64,000 nucleotides of DNA from the NCBI GenBank assembly GCA_040793985.1, contig JBFNJI010000003.1, positions 186,001 through 250,000 of the forward strand, given 5' to 3'. Below are positions 33,887 through 43,170 of this stretch, piece by piece. The notes below the pieces were generated by a model. The model did no database searches. It saw only the letters and a list, made by a program, of their open reading frames with translations, and was not told where the DNA came from. A program made the translations under genes and the position numbers. Origin of the DNA: Thiodiazotropha sp040793985. Lineage in GTDB: Bacteria > Pseudomonadota > Gammaproteobacteria > Chromatiales > Chromatiaceae. The first letter of the stretch is position 1; every line of letters begins with the position of its first letter.

Positions 33887-35740
33887 ATGTCATGGGCTGG
33901 AAAAATTCTTCGCGTCAACCTCACACAAGGCACCTGCACCAGTGAGGCACTGAATCGTCAATGGGCTCAGGAGTACCTCGGCCAGCGCGGATTGGCGACC
34001 AAATATCTGGTGGAAGAGATCGATCCCAAGGTCGACCCGCTGAGTCCGGAAAACAAAATGATCATGACCACAGGGCCCTTAACCGGGACCATGGCCGCAA
34101 CCAGTGGCCGTTACTCGGTGGTTACCAAAGGGCCACTCACCAACTGTGTGGCCTGTTCCAATTCCGGGGGATTCCTTGGTGCCGAAATGCGCTATGCCGG
34201 CTGGGATATGATCATATTCGAGGGCAAATCACCCACGCCGGTCTATCTCTACATCGCCAACGACAAGGCGGAGCTGCTCTCCGCCGAAGAGATCTGGGGG
34301 ACCAGTGTCTGGCACACAGATGAATGGCTGCATACCAAACACCAGGACCCGATGCTGCGTATCGCCGCCGTGGGACGCTCCGCCGAAGCGGGCTGTCTCT
34401 ATGCGGCAGTGGTCAATGACCTTCACCGCGCGGCGGGAAGGTCCGGTGTCGGAACCGTGATGGCCTCGAAAAACCTCAAGGCAGTGGCGATCCGTGGCAC
34501 CAACGGGATCGCAAACGTCAAGGATTTTGGCAAATTCATGGATGCGGTAAATGCCGGCAAAAAGGTACTTGCCGAGAATGCGGTCACCGGACAGGGGCTG
34601 CCCACCTACGGCACCCAGGTGTTGATGAACGTGATCAACGAGGTGGGTGCTCTGCCTACGCGCAATATGCGTGAGGTGCAGTTCGAAGGGGCAAACAAGG
34701 TCTCGGGTGAGGCGATGCATGAGAAACGTGCCTCCGACGGCAAACCCAACCTGACCACCAATGCGGGCTGTTTTGGATGCACCATCGCCTGCGGACGTAT
34801 CTCCACCATCGACAAGGGGCACTTCTCCATCGAGAACAAACCCGAGTACTGGGGGAGTTCCGGTGGCCTGGAGTATGAGGCGGCCTGGGCGTTGGGACCC
34901 GATACCGGTGTCGATGATCTCGACGCGCTGACCTATGTGAACTTCCTCTGCAACGAGGACGGATTCGATCCAATCTCATTCGGCGCCACACTGGCGGCGG
35001 CAATCGAGCTCTTCAAGGATGGTGCCATCACCACCGAGCATACCGGTGGACACGAGCTGGCATTCGGTTCCCCGGAGAGTCTGGTCTGGGGTGCGGAGAC
35101 CCTGGTCAGCGGTGAGGGCTTCGGCAAGGATCTGGGGCTGGGATCGAAGCGCCTGTGCGAGAAGTATGGACGCCCCGAACTCTCGATGACGGTCAAGGGA
35201 CAGGAGTTCCCAGCCTACGATCCACGGGGCATACAGGGTATGGGGCTTGCCTATGCCACCTCGAATCGCGGCGCCTGCCATCTCAGGGGTTATACCGTGG
35301 CCTCCGAGATCCTCGGCATACCGGAGAAGACCGATCCCCTGGAGACCAGCGGCAAGGCCGGACTGGTGAAGGCGTTTCAGGATGCCACCGCGGCGGTGGA
35401 CTCCAGCGGCCTCTGCCTCTTCACCACCTTTGCCTGGTCATTGGAAGATATCGCGCCCCAGGTCGACGGTGCCTGCGAAGGTGACTGGAGTGCGGACCGT
35501 CTGGCGGAGTTGGGTGAACGTATATGGAACATGGAGCGGGACTTCAATCTGCGCGCCGGCCTAACCGCCGCGGATGACACCCTGCCCAAGCGCCTGCTCA
35601 AGGAGGCTGCGAAAACCGGTCCCGCGGAGGGTCGTGTCAACGACCTCGACAAGATGTTGCCGGAGTATTACGAGTTGCGAGGCTGGACGGCGGAGGGTGT
35701 GCCCACCGACGAGACCCGTCAACGTCTCGGCCTGAGCTGA
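33887..35740 (+). CDS. Aldehyde:ferredoxin oxidoreductase (tungsten/molybdenum bis-pterin enzyme)
   Basis: 617 residues, the usual AOR length. The N-terminus GKILRVNLTQGT and the pterin-binding segment TTGPLTGTMAATSGRYSVV are typical. The [4Fe-4S] cluster Cys are in GCFGCTIACGR (C-x2-C-x3-C), with a distal Cys in SSGLCLFTTF. AORs oxidise aldehydes to acids, or run in reverse with low-potential donors, using tungstopterin. The gene is followed by an NAD(P)/FAD oxidoreductase and a MoaD-like protein, as in AorABCDE-type operons. Aldehyde or carboxylate substrate is not predictable. Confidence 0.95.
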   Translation: MSWAGKILRVNLTQGTCTSEALNRQWAQEYLGQRGLATKYLVEEIDPKVDPLSPENKMIMTTGPLTGTMAATSGRYSVVTKGPLTNCVACSNSGGFLGAEMRYAGWDMIIFEGKSPTPVYLYIANDKAELLSAEEIWGTSVWHTDEWLHTKHQDPMLRIAAVGRSAEAGCLYAAVVNDLHRAAGRSGVGTVMASKNLKAVAIRGTNGIANVKDFGKFMDAVNAGKKVLAENAVTGQGLPTYGTQVLMNVINEVGALPTRNMREVQFEGANKVSGEAMHEKRASDGKPNLTTNAGCFGCTIACGRISTIDKGHFSIENKPEYWGSSGGLEYEAAWALGPDTGVDDLDALTYVNFLCNEDGFDPISFGATLAAAIELFKDGAITTEHTGGHELAFGSPESLVWGAETLVSGEGFGKDLGLGSKRLCEKYGRPELSMTVKGQEFPAYDPRGIQGMGLAYATSNRGACHLRGYTVASEILGIPEKTDPLETSGKAGLVKAFQDATAAVDSSGLCLFTTFAWSLEDIAPQVDGACEGDWSADRLAELGERIWNMERDFNLRAGLTAADDTLPKRLLKEAAKTGPAEGRVNDLDKMLPEYYELRGWTAEGVPTDETRQRLGLS

Positions 35741-35759
35741 CAAAGCAGGGAGATGGCAG

Positions 35760-37007
35760 ATGCACTACATCGTAATCGGCGCCGGGCCTGCCGGCGTTAC
35801 GGCCTGTGAAACCCTGCGCGCTCTTGACCTCGCCGCAGAAATCAGCTTGATCGGCGGGGAACCGGAGCCTCCCTATTCACGGATGGCGATCCCCTATCTG
35901 CTGGTGGAGCAGATCGATGAGAGCGGCACCTACCTGCGAAAGCAGGAAGATCACTATGCAGAAAAGCGCATCGAGTACCTACGGGTGCCGGTGGTTCAGG
36001 TGGATCCTCAACAACGCAGCGTTGTCCTGGCTGACGGTAACAGTCTGAAGTACGATCGCCTCCTGATCGCCACAGGAGCGACGCCGCTGAAACCGCCGAT
36101 CCCGGGTATAGATCTGGACGGCATTCACAACTGCTGGACCCTGGCGGATGCACGGGCCATTGTGCAGCGGGCCAAGCCGGGGTCGCCCGTGGTGCTGATA
36201 GGCGCGGGTTTCATCGGTTGCATTATTCTCGAATCGCTGGTCGAGCGTGATGTGAAGCTCACCGTCGTGGAGAAGGGGGACAGGATGGTTCCGCGCATGA
36301 TGGACAATGTCGCCGGCAACCTGCTGAAGAGGTGGTGCGAGAACAAAGGAGTGCGCATTCTCACCAACAGCGGGGTCGTGGGCTTTACCAAGCTGGGCAA
36401 CGGCTTGAGTGTCAATCTGGACAGCGGCGAGAGTCTCTCCGCGGATCTGGTGATAACGGCGATGGGGGTTCGTGCGAATATCGATTTCCTCGCCGGGTCT
36501 GGAATCGAGACCGATCAGGGTATACTGGTCAACGATTTTCTGCAGACCAATCGGGAGCATATCTATGCCGCGGGGGACGTCGCACAGGGACGCGATTTCT
36601 CCAGCGGTGTGGATATGGTACAGGCAATTCAACCGACCTCGGTGGAACATGGCCGGATCGCGGCACTCAACATGGTCAGAGATGGATCGATTCGCCACCA
36701 GGGCAGCCTCAACATGAATGTCCTGGACACCCTGGGGCTGATCTCGAGTTCCTTCGGTCTGTGGATGGGAATCGATGGCGGTGATCAGGCGACCCTGCTC
36801 GATGAGAGCGAATTCCGCTATCTGCAACTGCAGTTCGACGGTGACTACCTGATCGGTGCCAGCACGCTCGGGCATACTCAGCATATCGGTGTGCTGAGGG
36901 GGCTGATTCGGAGTCGTGTTCCCTTGGGCAAGTGGAAGGGGCGATTGATGAAGGACCCGACACGTATAATGGAGGCCTATCTCGGTTCCGTACAAGGTGC
37001 AAGTTAA
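35760..37007 (+). CDS. NAD(P)/FAD-dependent oxidoreductase of the AOR complex
   Basis: 415 residues. FAD motif IGAGPAGVTACETLRAL at the N-terminus, the NAD-binding motif VVLIGAGFIGCIILESLVERDV near residue 145 and the second FAD motif HIYAAGDVAQGRD near residue 262 mark a pyridine-nucleotide-disulfide-type flavoprotein without a redox disulfide. It corresponds to AorC, which lets AOR use NAD+. 19 bp after AOR; 11-bp overlap with the MoaD-like gene. Confidence 0.9.
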   Translation: MHYIVIGAGPAGVTACETLRALDLAAEISLIGGEPEPPYSRMAIPYLLVEQIDESGTYLRKQEDHYAEKRIEYLRVPVVQVDPQQRSVVLADGNSLKYDRLLIATGATPLKPPIPGIDLDGIHNCWTLADARAIVQRAKPGSPVVLIGAGFIGCIILESLVERDVKLTVVEKGDRMVPRMMDNVAGNLLKRWCENKGVRILTNSGVVGFTKLGNGLSVNLDSGESLSADLVITAMGVRANIDFLAGSGIETDQGILVNDFLQTNREHIYAAGDVAQGRDFSSGVDMVQAIQPTSVEHGRIAALNMVRDGSIRHQGSLNMNVLDTLGLISSSFGLWMGIDGGDQATLLDESEFRYLQLQFDGDYLIGASTLGHTQHIGVLRGLIRSRVPLGKWKGRLMKDPTRIMEAYLGSVQGAS

Positions 37008-37248
37008 GTTCAAACTCTATGCGAGCCTCATGGCCTACCTGCCCCCGGGCGCGAGCGACAACGCCGTCAACGTCAGCCTGGTCGAGGGTGCGACCATCTT
37101 TGATCTGATGGATCACTACCAGGTCCCCCGGGAACAGGCCCATCTGGTCGTCTGCAACGGCCTCTTCGTGCCGCCCTCTCAAAGAGAGAGCTATCGGCTG
37201 CAGGAGGGGGACGTCGTTGCCCTCTGGCCGCCAGTCGCCGGCGGCTAA
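36997..37248 (+). CDS. MoaD/ThiS-family sulfur carrier protein
   Basis: 83 residues from GTG 36997 inside the end of the flavoprotein gene. Beta-grasp pattern (VKFKLYASLMAYLPPG, LVVCNGLFVPP, LQEGDVVALWPPV) and the C-terminal Gly-Gly required for thiocarboxylation. It likely supplies dithiolene sulfur for the tungsto-/molybdopterin of the adjacent AOR, as AorD does in related operons. Confidence 0.88.
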   Translation: MQVKFKLYASLMAYLPPGASDNAVNVSLVEGATIFDLMDHYQVPREQAHLVVCNGLFVPPSQRESYRLQEGDVVALWPPVAGG

Positions 37249-37297
37249 GGCCGATGGTCCCGGACAGCAGGCTATGCAGGCAGGTCTCAGCCGCACG

Positions 37298-37567
37298 ATG
37301 ACAATTTCCCGCGCGGAGTTCCTGCGCAGCCTGTTGCCGCTCAAGCACTACTACCGCATCGATATCGATGAGAGCGCAGGGTCGGTTGAAATTTCTCGGC
37401 AGAGGTTGAAAGTTGTTATAAGCCTGCGTGAGAACAGGCCGCTAAAACTGGGCTCACTCAAAATGCCCTCCTTGCAGGTTGATTTTCATTTCGGGGATTC
37501 CTCGGCGGATGAGATTACGCGGTTTTGGACACGTTTTGATCTCTGTTTCAGACGCGGAGGAGGTTGA
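37298..37567 (+). CDS. Small AOR-operon protein of unknown function
   Basis: 89 residues from ATG 37298 (MTISRAEFLRSLLPLKHYY); ATG 37274 is possible and would add 8 residues. It shows alternating beta/alpha character with RLKVVISLRENRPLKLGSLKMP and DEITRFWTRFDLCFRRGGG. No Cys cluster motif. Its place directly after the MoaD-like gene suggests an AOR maturation or assembly role (compare the last gene of aorABCDE-type operons), which is only inference. Confidence 0.65.
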   Translation: MTISRAEFLRSLLPLKHYYRIDIDESAGSVEISRQRLKVVISLRENRPLKLGSLKMPSLQVDFHFGDSSADEITRFWTRFDLCFRRGGG

Positions 37568-37623
37568 CAAACCAGAGTGCTTGAAATGATAGTCTAGGGC
37601 TGTCCGTCATGAGGAGGCTAGAG

Positions 37624-38625
37624 ATGAAAAGAGAACGACAATACTATGGAATGACTGCGGTATTGATCGCGCTGTTGCTGATTCCCTGGATCGCATTTGC
37701 CAAGGAGAAGCCGTATCAGGCAGTGGTGGTGTTTGGGGACAGCCTCTCCGATCCGGGAAATGCATATATCCTCTCCGGTATGCATCTGAAACCACCCTAT
37801 GAAACCCTTGATGAATTGCTGATACCCGATGCGCCGTACGCCAGAGGCGGCAATCACTTCAGCAATGGCGCCACTTGGATCGAACAACTGGCAAGGAAAA
37901 TCGACCTTGGCGACAGCGTGAAACCCGCTTTCAAGCGGGGGCAGAAAAAAGGGCTGAAAAGGAGTAATTACGCCGTAGGTGGCGGCCGCGCCAGGGAGGA
38001 TGGAATCAACATCAATTTGAGTCAGCAGCTGATTCTCTTCCTCAGCGACACCCAGGGTGTGGCTTCGCCGGAGGCGCTCTATGTGATCGCCTTTGGAGGC
38101 AACGATGTGCGCGACGCCGTTGCCGCCCTCTTGGTCGATCCCACACTGCTCTCCAGTCTGGCCATACTGCAGGATGCATTGACTGCGTTCGAAGATGCCG
38201 TTCGCCTGCTCGGGGCGGCTGGTGCGAAAAATCTACTGATCGTCAATTCCCCGGACCTGTCGCTGACACCGGCGATACAGCGTCTCAATTATCTCTTTCC
38301 GGGTACTGCCTTTGGGGCCGCGACCCTGTCGCAAAAGTACAATCTCGATCTCGATGCTTTGATTGAGCAACTGGGTCGTGAATTGCCTGGATTGGAGATC
38401 GCGCGCTTGGATGTGTTTCAGGCCATGCAGGATATCCTGGTCGATCCCGGTGCCTATGGCCTGAGCAACGTTTCAGAGCCATGCGTGATGCCCAATCAAC
38501 CGCCGTTCGCCTGTAAGAAAGCGAAAAAATATCTCTTCTGGGATGGCATACACCCCACCAGGGTCGGTCACAGGGTCTTTTCCCGGAAGGCGGCAGAGGC
38601 TCTCAACCTGGTGGTGGAAAAGTGA
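37624..38625 (+). CDS. Secreted SGNH/GDSL lipase-esterase
   Basis: 333 residues. ATG 37624 is chosen over 37609 because GGAGG lies 7 bp upstream. Signal peptide MKRERQYYG...WIAFA, then VVFGDSLSDPGN (catalytic Ser40), YAVGGGRAR (block II Gly), IAFGGNDVRD (block III Asn) and DGIHPTRVGH (Asp and His of block V). It is exported and probably hydrolyses esters or lipids, similar to thermolabile-hemolysin-type and GDSL phospholipases. No operon partner apparent. Confidence 0.9.
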   Translation: MKRERQYYGMTAVLIALLLIPWIAFAKEKPYQAVVVFGDSLSDPGNAYILSGMHLKPPYETLDELLIPDAPYARGGNHFSNGATWIEQLARKIDLGDSVKPAFKRGQKKGLKRSNYAVGGGRAREDGININLSQQLILFLSDTQGVASPEALYVIAFGGNDVRDAVAALLVDPTLLSSLAILQDALTAFEDAVRLLGAAGAKNLLIVNSPDLSLTPAIQRLNYLFPGTAFGAATLSQKYNLDLDALIEQLGRELPGLEIARLDVFQAMQDILVDPGAYGLSNVSEPCVMPNQPPFACKKAKKYLFWDGIHPTRVGHRVFSRKAAEALNLVVEK

Positions 38626-38632
38626 CGCCAAG

Positions 38633-39145
38633 GTGTTGAAGGTCGTATCTGGAGCGCAGACGGGGGTGGACAGGGCGGCCCTGGATGCGGCCATGGCATG
38701 TGGTATAGAGACCGGTGGCTGGTGTCCCCAAGGGCGTGCCGCGGAGGATGGCGCTATTCCCCAACGCTATCCGGTCAGGGAGTTGAGCAAAGCGGGGTAT
38801 AGGGAGCGCACCCTGCAAAATGTGGTTGATAGCGACGCTACGCTGATCATCTATTTCGACTATTTGTCAGGCGGCACGGAGCAGACACTCGCATTTTGCA
38901 TCGACGAGAGGAAACCCTATCTCTTGATCGATGCCGGGGAGCTGGGGAGGCAGCGTGCGGTGGAGAGGATAGTCGAGTTTATTGAGACTAGAGATGTCGA
39001 GGTGTTGAATGTCGCGGGACCGCGAGCCAGTGGCGAGGCGCGTGCATATGACTTTACCCGAGCGGTCATGGCGTCCGTTGCCTGCACAGTCTCTGATAAG
39101 GTCATGGAAAACAGCGATCAGATCAAGGATGATGATGCGTCATGA
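38633..39145 (+). CDS. cpYpsA-like (putative molybdenum carrier) protein
   Basis: 170 residues from GTG 38633, 8 bp after the GDSL stop; longer in-frame starts would lie within the upstream gene. The core VVSGAQTGVDRAALDAAMACG, followed by GGWCPQGRAAEDG, is the signature of the circularly permuted Rossmann family sometimes named putative molybdenum carrier (nucleotide- or ADPr-like binding). A link to the metal-pterin AOR operon is tempting but unproven. Overlaps the SDR gene by 4 bp. Confidence 0.8.
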   Translation: MLKVVSGAQTGVDRAALDAAMACGIETGGWCPQGRAAEDGAIPQRYPVRELSKAGYRERTLQNVVDSDATLIIYFDYLSGGTEQTLAFCIDERKPYLLIDAGELGRQRAVERIVEFIETRDVEVLNVAGPRASGEARAYDFTRAVMASVACTVSDKVMENSDQIKDDDAS

Positions 39146-39897
39146 TGAAAAAAAACGCTTTGATCACCGGTAACAGCAGTGGCCTCGGTCGCGGATTGAG
39201 CGAAGTCTTGCTGGCCCACGGCTATCGTGTCTTCGGCTGTAGTCGACGGGGTTGTGACCTGGCTGGTGATATAGTCGATATCCGTTGTGATCTCAGTGAT
39301 ATGGAGAGGATTGGAGAACACCTGCAACGCCTGCTGGACGGGGTCGAAACGGTGCAACTGGTGGTGCTCAATGCCGGTGTACTGGGGGAGATAAAAAATA
39401 TCAGCGAGACCTCGCTGGATGAGTTGAGGCGGATCCTGGATATAAATCTCTGGCCGAATAAACTGATCCTGGACTGGCTGCTCGAGTCCGCAATCCGCAT
39501 CGATCAGATCGTACTCATGTCATCCGCTGCAGCGGTGTTGGGTAACAAGGGCTGGGGTGGTTATGCCTTGTCCAAATCCGCGCTGAATATGCTTGGGCGC
39601 CTCTATGCCCATGAGTTTCAGGAGACGCATATCGCTTCCATCGCTCCCGGGCTGATTGAGTCGAGCATGATGGAGTATCTCTGCGCAGAAGCGGACAGCG
39701 ATGAGTTTCCCGCTTTGCTGCGGCTCAGGCAGGCAAGAGAGGAGGGTGTTGTGCTCACACCCCTGGCGGGTGCCGAACGGATTCTGGCGGCGCTGCCGCG
39801 ACTGCAGGAGTTCGAGAGCGGCAGTTATGTCGATCTCAGGCAGATCCTGGCGCCGGATGAGTACCAGGCGCTGATCGAAGCCCAAAACAGGGCATGA
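39142..39897 (+). CDS. Short-chain dehydrogenase/reductase
   Basis: 251 residues. Cofactor motif TGNSSGLGRGL at the N-terminus, NAG in LVVLNAGVLG, catalytic Ser in LMSSAAAVLG and the Tyr-x3-Lys pair in GGYALSKSALNML identify a classical SDR. Substrate unknown. ATGA overlaps with both the preceding cpYpsA-like and following hydrolase genes suggest one transcription unit. Confidence 0.9.
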   Translation: MMKKNALITGNSSGLGRGLSEVLLAHGYRVFGCSRRGCDLAGDIVDIRCDLSDMERIGEHLQRLLDGVETVQLVVLNAGVLGEIKNISETSLDELRRILDINLWPNKLILDWLLESAIRIDQIVLMSSAAAVLGNKGWGGYALSKSALNMLGRLYAHEFQETHIASIAPGLIESSMMEYLCAEADSDEFPALLRLRQAREEGVVLTPLAGAERILAALPRLQEFESGSYVDLRQILAPDEYQALIEAQNRA

Positions 39898-40748
39898 CCT
39901 TGCCGCCGTTGGTGAAGGAGATGTTGTTGCTGACTCTGCTGGGCCTGCTGCTGCTCCTGGTATTCACCCTCTATCTCTACCTTAACCAGACAAACCTGAT
40001 CCACCTGCCCAACATCCCCTCCAGAGAGCTGGTGGCCACACCGCAGCAGCTGGGATTGAGCTTCGAGCCCGTATCCTTGCGCACCACAGACGGGGTAAGG
40101 CTTCACGGCTGGTTTGTTCCCCATGAAAACCCGCGTGCGACGCTGCTCTTTTTTCATGGTAATGCCGGTAATATCTCCCACCGCTTGGAATCGATCGCGC
40201 TCTTCAACAGCCTGGGTCTGTCGGTCTTGATTTTCGATTACCGGGGGTATGGCAGAAGTGAGGGCAAACCCTCCGAAGCGGGTCTCTATCGAGATGCCGA
40301 AGCCGCCTGGCGCTATTTACATGAGGAGAGGGCGATACCCGGTCATGAAGTCCTGCTGTTTGGACGCTCACTTGGCGGTGCGATTGCCGCCTATCTTGGT
40401 GCCAAGAACAGGGCCATGGGGGTGGTGCTGGAATCGAGTTTTACCTCCGTACCCGATATGGCGGCTGAACTCTATCCATGGCTACCGGTGCGCTGGCTGA
40501 CTCGCTACAGCTACAACAGCGGCGAGCGCATGGCTGCCATTGCCAGCCCGGTAATGGTTATCCATAGCAGGGATGACGAGATCATTCCCTTCGATCAGGG
40601 GCGCACACTCTACGCTCAGGCCACTGCGCCGAAACGGTTTCTGGAGTTGAACGGTGACCATAACTATGGCTTCATGCAGAATATCGACAGATATAGGGAT
40701 CACTGGAACGAATTCATTCGATTTTGCGAACAGCAGGCTGATGAGTGA
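39894..40748 (+). CDS. Alpha/beta hydrolase, membrane-anchored (BEM46/ABHD13-like)
   Basis: 284 residues. An N-terminal membrane helix (LLLTLLGLLLLLVFTLYLYL) precedes a hydrolase core with the oxyanion segment FFHGNAGN, the nucleophile elbow LFGRSLGGAIA (Ser) and an acid/His pair in IHSRDDEIIPF and NGDHNYGF. This arrangement is typical of the YfhR/BEM46 group of membrane-bound serine hydrolases. Translationally coupled to the SDR gene. Confidence 0.88.
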   Translation: MTLPPLVKEMLLLTLLGLLLLLVFTLYLYLNQTNLIHLPNIPSRELVATPQQLGLSFEPVSLRTTDGVRLHGWFVPHENPRATLLFFHGNAGNISHRLESIALFNSLGLSVLIFDYRGYGRSEGKPSEAGLYRDAEAAWRYLHEERAIPGHEVLLFGRSLGGAIAAYLGAKNRAMGVVLESSFTSVPDMAAELYPWLPVRWLTRYSYNSGERMAAIASPVMVIHSRDDEIIPFDQGRTLYAQATAPKRFLELNGDHNYGFMQNIDRYRDHWNEFIRFCEQQADE

Positions 40749-40821
40749 CGGCTGCATGGCGCAGCGTCAACCAAAGTGACAAAGGAACGACTTCAATCTC
40801 GGGGCAGTTAAAATAGATCTT

Positions 40822-42261
40822 ATGACAGCAATACCAATGCGAAAAACCAAAATCGTGGCCACTATCGGACCCGCCTCAGACTCGGTCCATACCCTGGAAG
40901 AGATGATCGTTGCCGGAATGAGCGTTGCGCGCCTCAACCTTTCCCATGGCAGCTATGAAGAACACAGGCAGCGTATACAGCACATCCGTCAAGCATCGGA
41001 TAACCTGAAGATACCGGTAGCGGTCATGATCGATACCCGGGGTGTTGAGATCCGTACCGGCAAGATACGCCAGGACAGGGTTGAGTTGACATCGGGTGAG
41101 CAATTCTCCCTCTTCACCGATGGCCGCAACGGTGATCAGCGGGGTGTTTCGGTGACCTACCAGCGATTGCATCAGGAGGTCAATCCTGGAGATGTCATCC
41201 TTCTCGATGATGGCGCGCTGGAACTCACGGTGCAATCGATCCTGGACAGGGAGGTTCGCTGCAAGGTGGTGCTAGGCGGTGTGTTGAAGGAGAACAAGGG
41301 CGTCAACCTGCCTAACACGCAACTCTCGATGACGGCAGTGGAGCCGGAACACCGGGATGACATTCTTCAGGAGCTGTCGTTCGCCGCGGAGAACGATGTG
41401 GACTACATCGCGGCTTCGTTCATACAGGATGCCGACGAGGTCAACCGGATGCGCGAGATACTCATCGAGAAGGGGGTCGATATCCCGATCATCGCCAAGA
41501 TCGAAAACCGCGCCGGTATCAACAATCTCGAAGCAATCGTAGCCGCGGCTGACGGCATCATGGTGGCGCGTGGGGATATGGGCGTGGAGCTGCCGATGGC
41601 GGATGTGCCGAGCATGCAGAAGAAGATCATCCGCATAACGGTGAGTAACGGGAAACCGGTAATAACCGCGACTCAGATGCTGGCATCCATGGAGCACAAT
41701 CCGAAGCCGACGCGGGCGGAGGCGAGCGACGTGGCGAATGCCATCCTGGACGGCTCATCCGCCGTCATGCTGTCCGGGGAGTCTGCCATGGGGGACTATC
41801 CCGTGGAAGCGGTTAAAACCATGGATATGCTGGCGATCCGTACCGAAGCGTCGCTGCACGAGTATGGTTACCTGCAGCATATCATTCCCCATTCCTCGAA
41901 TGTGGTTACCGAAGCGGTCAGCCACTCGGCGGTCAATATGGCGAGCCAGCTCAAGGCAGCTGCGATCATCAGTCTGACGGAAACGGGCTTTACCTCGAGG
42001 TTGATCTCCAAGCACCGGCCGGAGTGTCCCATTTTTGCCATTACCCAATCCCCGAGAGTGACGAGGCGGTTGTGTATGAACTGGGGGGTGATACCGATTC
42101 TTCATGGTGCGGACGGTACGGATGAAGCGAAGATTGCCTACGGTATAGAACGCGGGAGAAGGCGTGGTCTGCTTCACAGCGGTGATATAGCAATCGCCAC
42201 CAGCGGCCATAGTCAGACCACAGGCGGGACTGACCTGATCCGGGTGATGACCGTGGAATAA
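40822..42261 (+). CDS. pyk: Pyruvate kinase
   Basis: 479 residues. KTKIVATIGPAS at the N-terminus, the VARLNLSHG motif, the signature IIAKIENRAGINNL (Lys and Glu for catalysis and metal) and the MVARGDMGVELP segment are intact. Allosteric-type C-terminal domain present. Converts PEP and ADP to pyruvate and ATP. Monocistronic by spacing. Confidence 0.97.
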   Translation: MTAIPMRKTKIVATIGPASDSVHTLEEMIVAGMSVARLNLSHGSYEEHRQRIQHIRQASDNLKIPVAVMIDTRGVEIRTGKIRQDRVELTSGEQFSLFTDGRNGDQRGVSVTYQRLHQEVNPGDVILLDDGALELTVQSILDREVRCKVVLGGVLKENKGVNLPNTQLSMTAVEPEHRDDILQELSFAAENDVDYIAASFIQDADEVNRMREILIEKGVDIPIIAKIENRAGINNLEAIVAAADGIMVARGDMGVELPMADVPSMQKKIIRITVSNGKPVITATQMLASMEHNPKPTRAEASDVANAILDGSSAVMLSGESAMGDYPVEAVKTMDMLAIRTEASLHEYGYLQHIIPHSSNVVTEAVSHSAVNMASQLKAAAIISLTETGFTSRLISKHRPECPIFAITQSPRVTRRLCMNWGVIPILHGADGTDEAKIAYGIERGRRRGLLHSGDIAIATSGHSQTTGGTDLIRVMTVE

Positions 42262-42295
42262 ACCGGAGTCTGTTCGAGGTGGGTCGGGGATCGGG

Positions 42296-42886
42296 TCAAA
42301 AGATTCTGAATTGCGGCTGTACCTGATCGTCTTGCCAGATATCGTCGGGGCTTACATACTCATCACGAAGATCGAAGGGTACGCCAACACTGTCAAAACA
42401 GTCATAGACCAGCTCTGAGCAGATATATTTCCTGTCCCGGGTGCGTCGGCTGATCTTGAAAAGAATACGGATCCCTATGCGCAGGATCTCAAAATTATCG
42501 TAGGGTTTGGTGAGTTCGTCCATGCCGTAGCTGATGGCTTGATTGAGCTTGTTCTCATCCACCGGCGGGTGCACCCTCGCAATCACGATGTTGCCCTTAT
42601 AGGGGCGGTCTTTACCGTGGTAGTCTTGCAGATACTTGGAGAGTGGCGCCAGCCTCACCCCGATCATCGTTTCACTCTCCAAAACAAAGACCCGTTCCAG
42701 GGTCGGATCCCGGTAGATTATGCCGACATGGCTCCAAACGGAGTTGGTGAAGGTTTGAACAGTGCGTGAAAAAAAATAGGAACCGGAACAGAAGACCAGG
42801 TCGCCGCTCTGTAACTTCTGCCGCATGGCGTCATAGCGTTGCACAGGAAGTTGTTCGATCTCTTTTTTAGTCAATGGGGTTGCCAT
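42296..42886 (-). CDS. YiiX/YebB-type permuted papain-like hydrolase
   Basis: 196 residues from ATG 42886, preceded by AGAGGTGAG; an upstream start at 42946 has no ribosome site. It contains the permuted NlpC/P60 catalytic order: His in NSVWSHVGIIYR, then Cys in KYICSELVYDCF. The family (PF05708) acts on amide bonds of unknown substrates, perhaps peptidoglycan or lipids. No signal peptide is seen. Convergent with pyk. Confidence 0.82.
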   Translation of the reverse strand: MATPLTKKEIEQLPVQRYDAMRQKLQSGDLVFCSGSYFFSRTVQTFTNSVWSHVGIIYRDPTLERVFVLESETMIGVRLAPLSKYLQDYHGKDRPYKGNIVIARVHPPVDENKLNQAISYGMDELTKPYDNFEILRIGIRILFKISRRTRDRKYICSELVYDCFDSVGVPFDLRDEYVSPDDIWQDDQVQPQFRIF

Positions 42887-43134
42887 GCCGCTCACCTCTA
42901 TGCGTGGTTTGATAATAGCGTATAGGCTTTCGTTACCACAAATCATGCCCGGTACTGCCGGAAGACGGGATTACATGCAGGCACTCGTGTGTTGAAGCGA
43001 TCCAGATCGCCATAGTTTCTTGAAAAAAAGCCATTTGATGCGGGTGCGCGCGTTGCACTTGATGACTAAGTAGGAAGGGTAGTGTGAGGTGTGAAGACCC
43101 GGGCTGGGCCGGTGTGGGTGAGAGGTTTCGCCAA

Positions 43135-43162
43135 CCCGCCAGTATGCAGTGATACTGGCGGG
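43135..43162 (-). terminator. Hairpin after sodB
   Basis: Perfect 11-bp inverted repeat CCCGCCAGTAT (43135-43145) and ATACTGGCGGG (43152-43162) with a 6-nt loop, starting 8 bp after the sodB stop codon. No T-tract follows on the minus strand. Confidence 0.55.
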
Positions 43163-43170
43163 TGCGGGTG

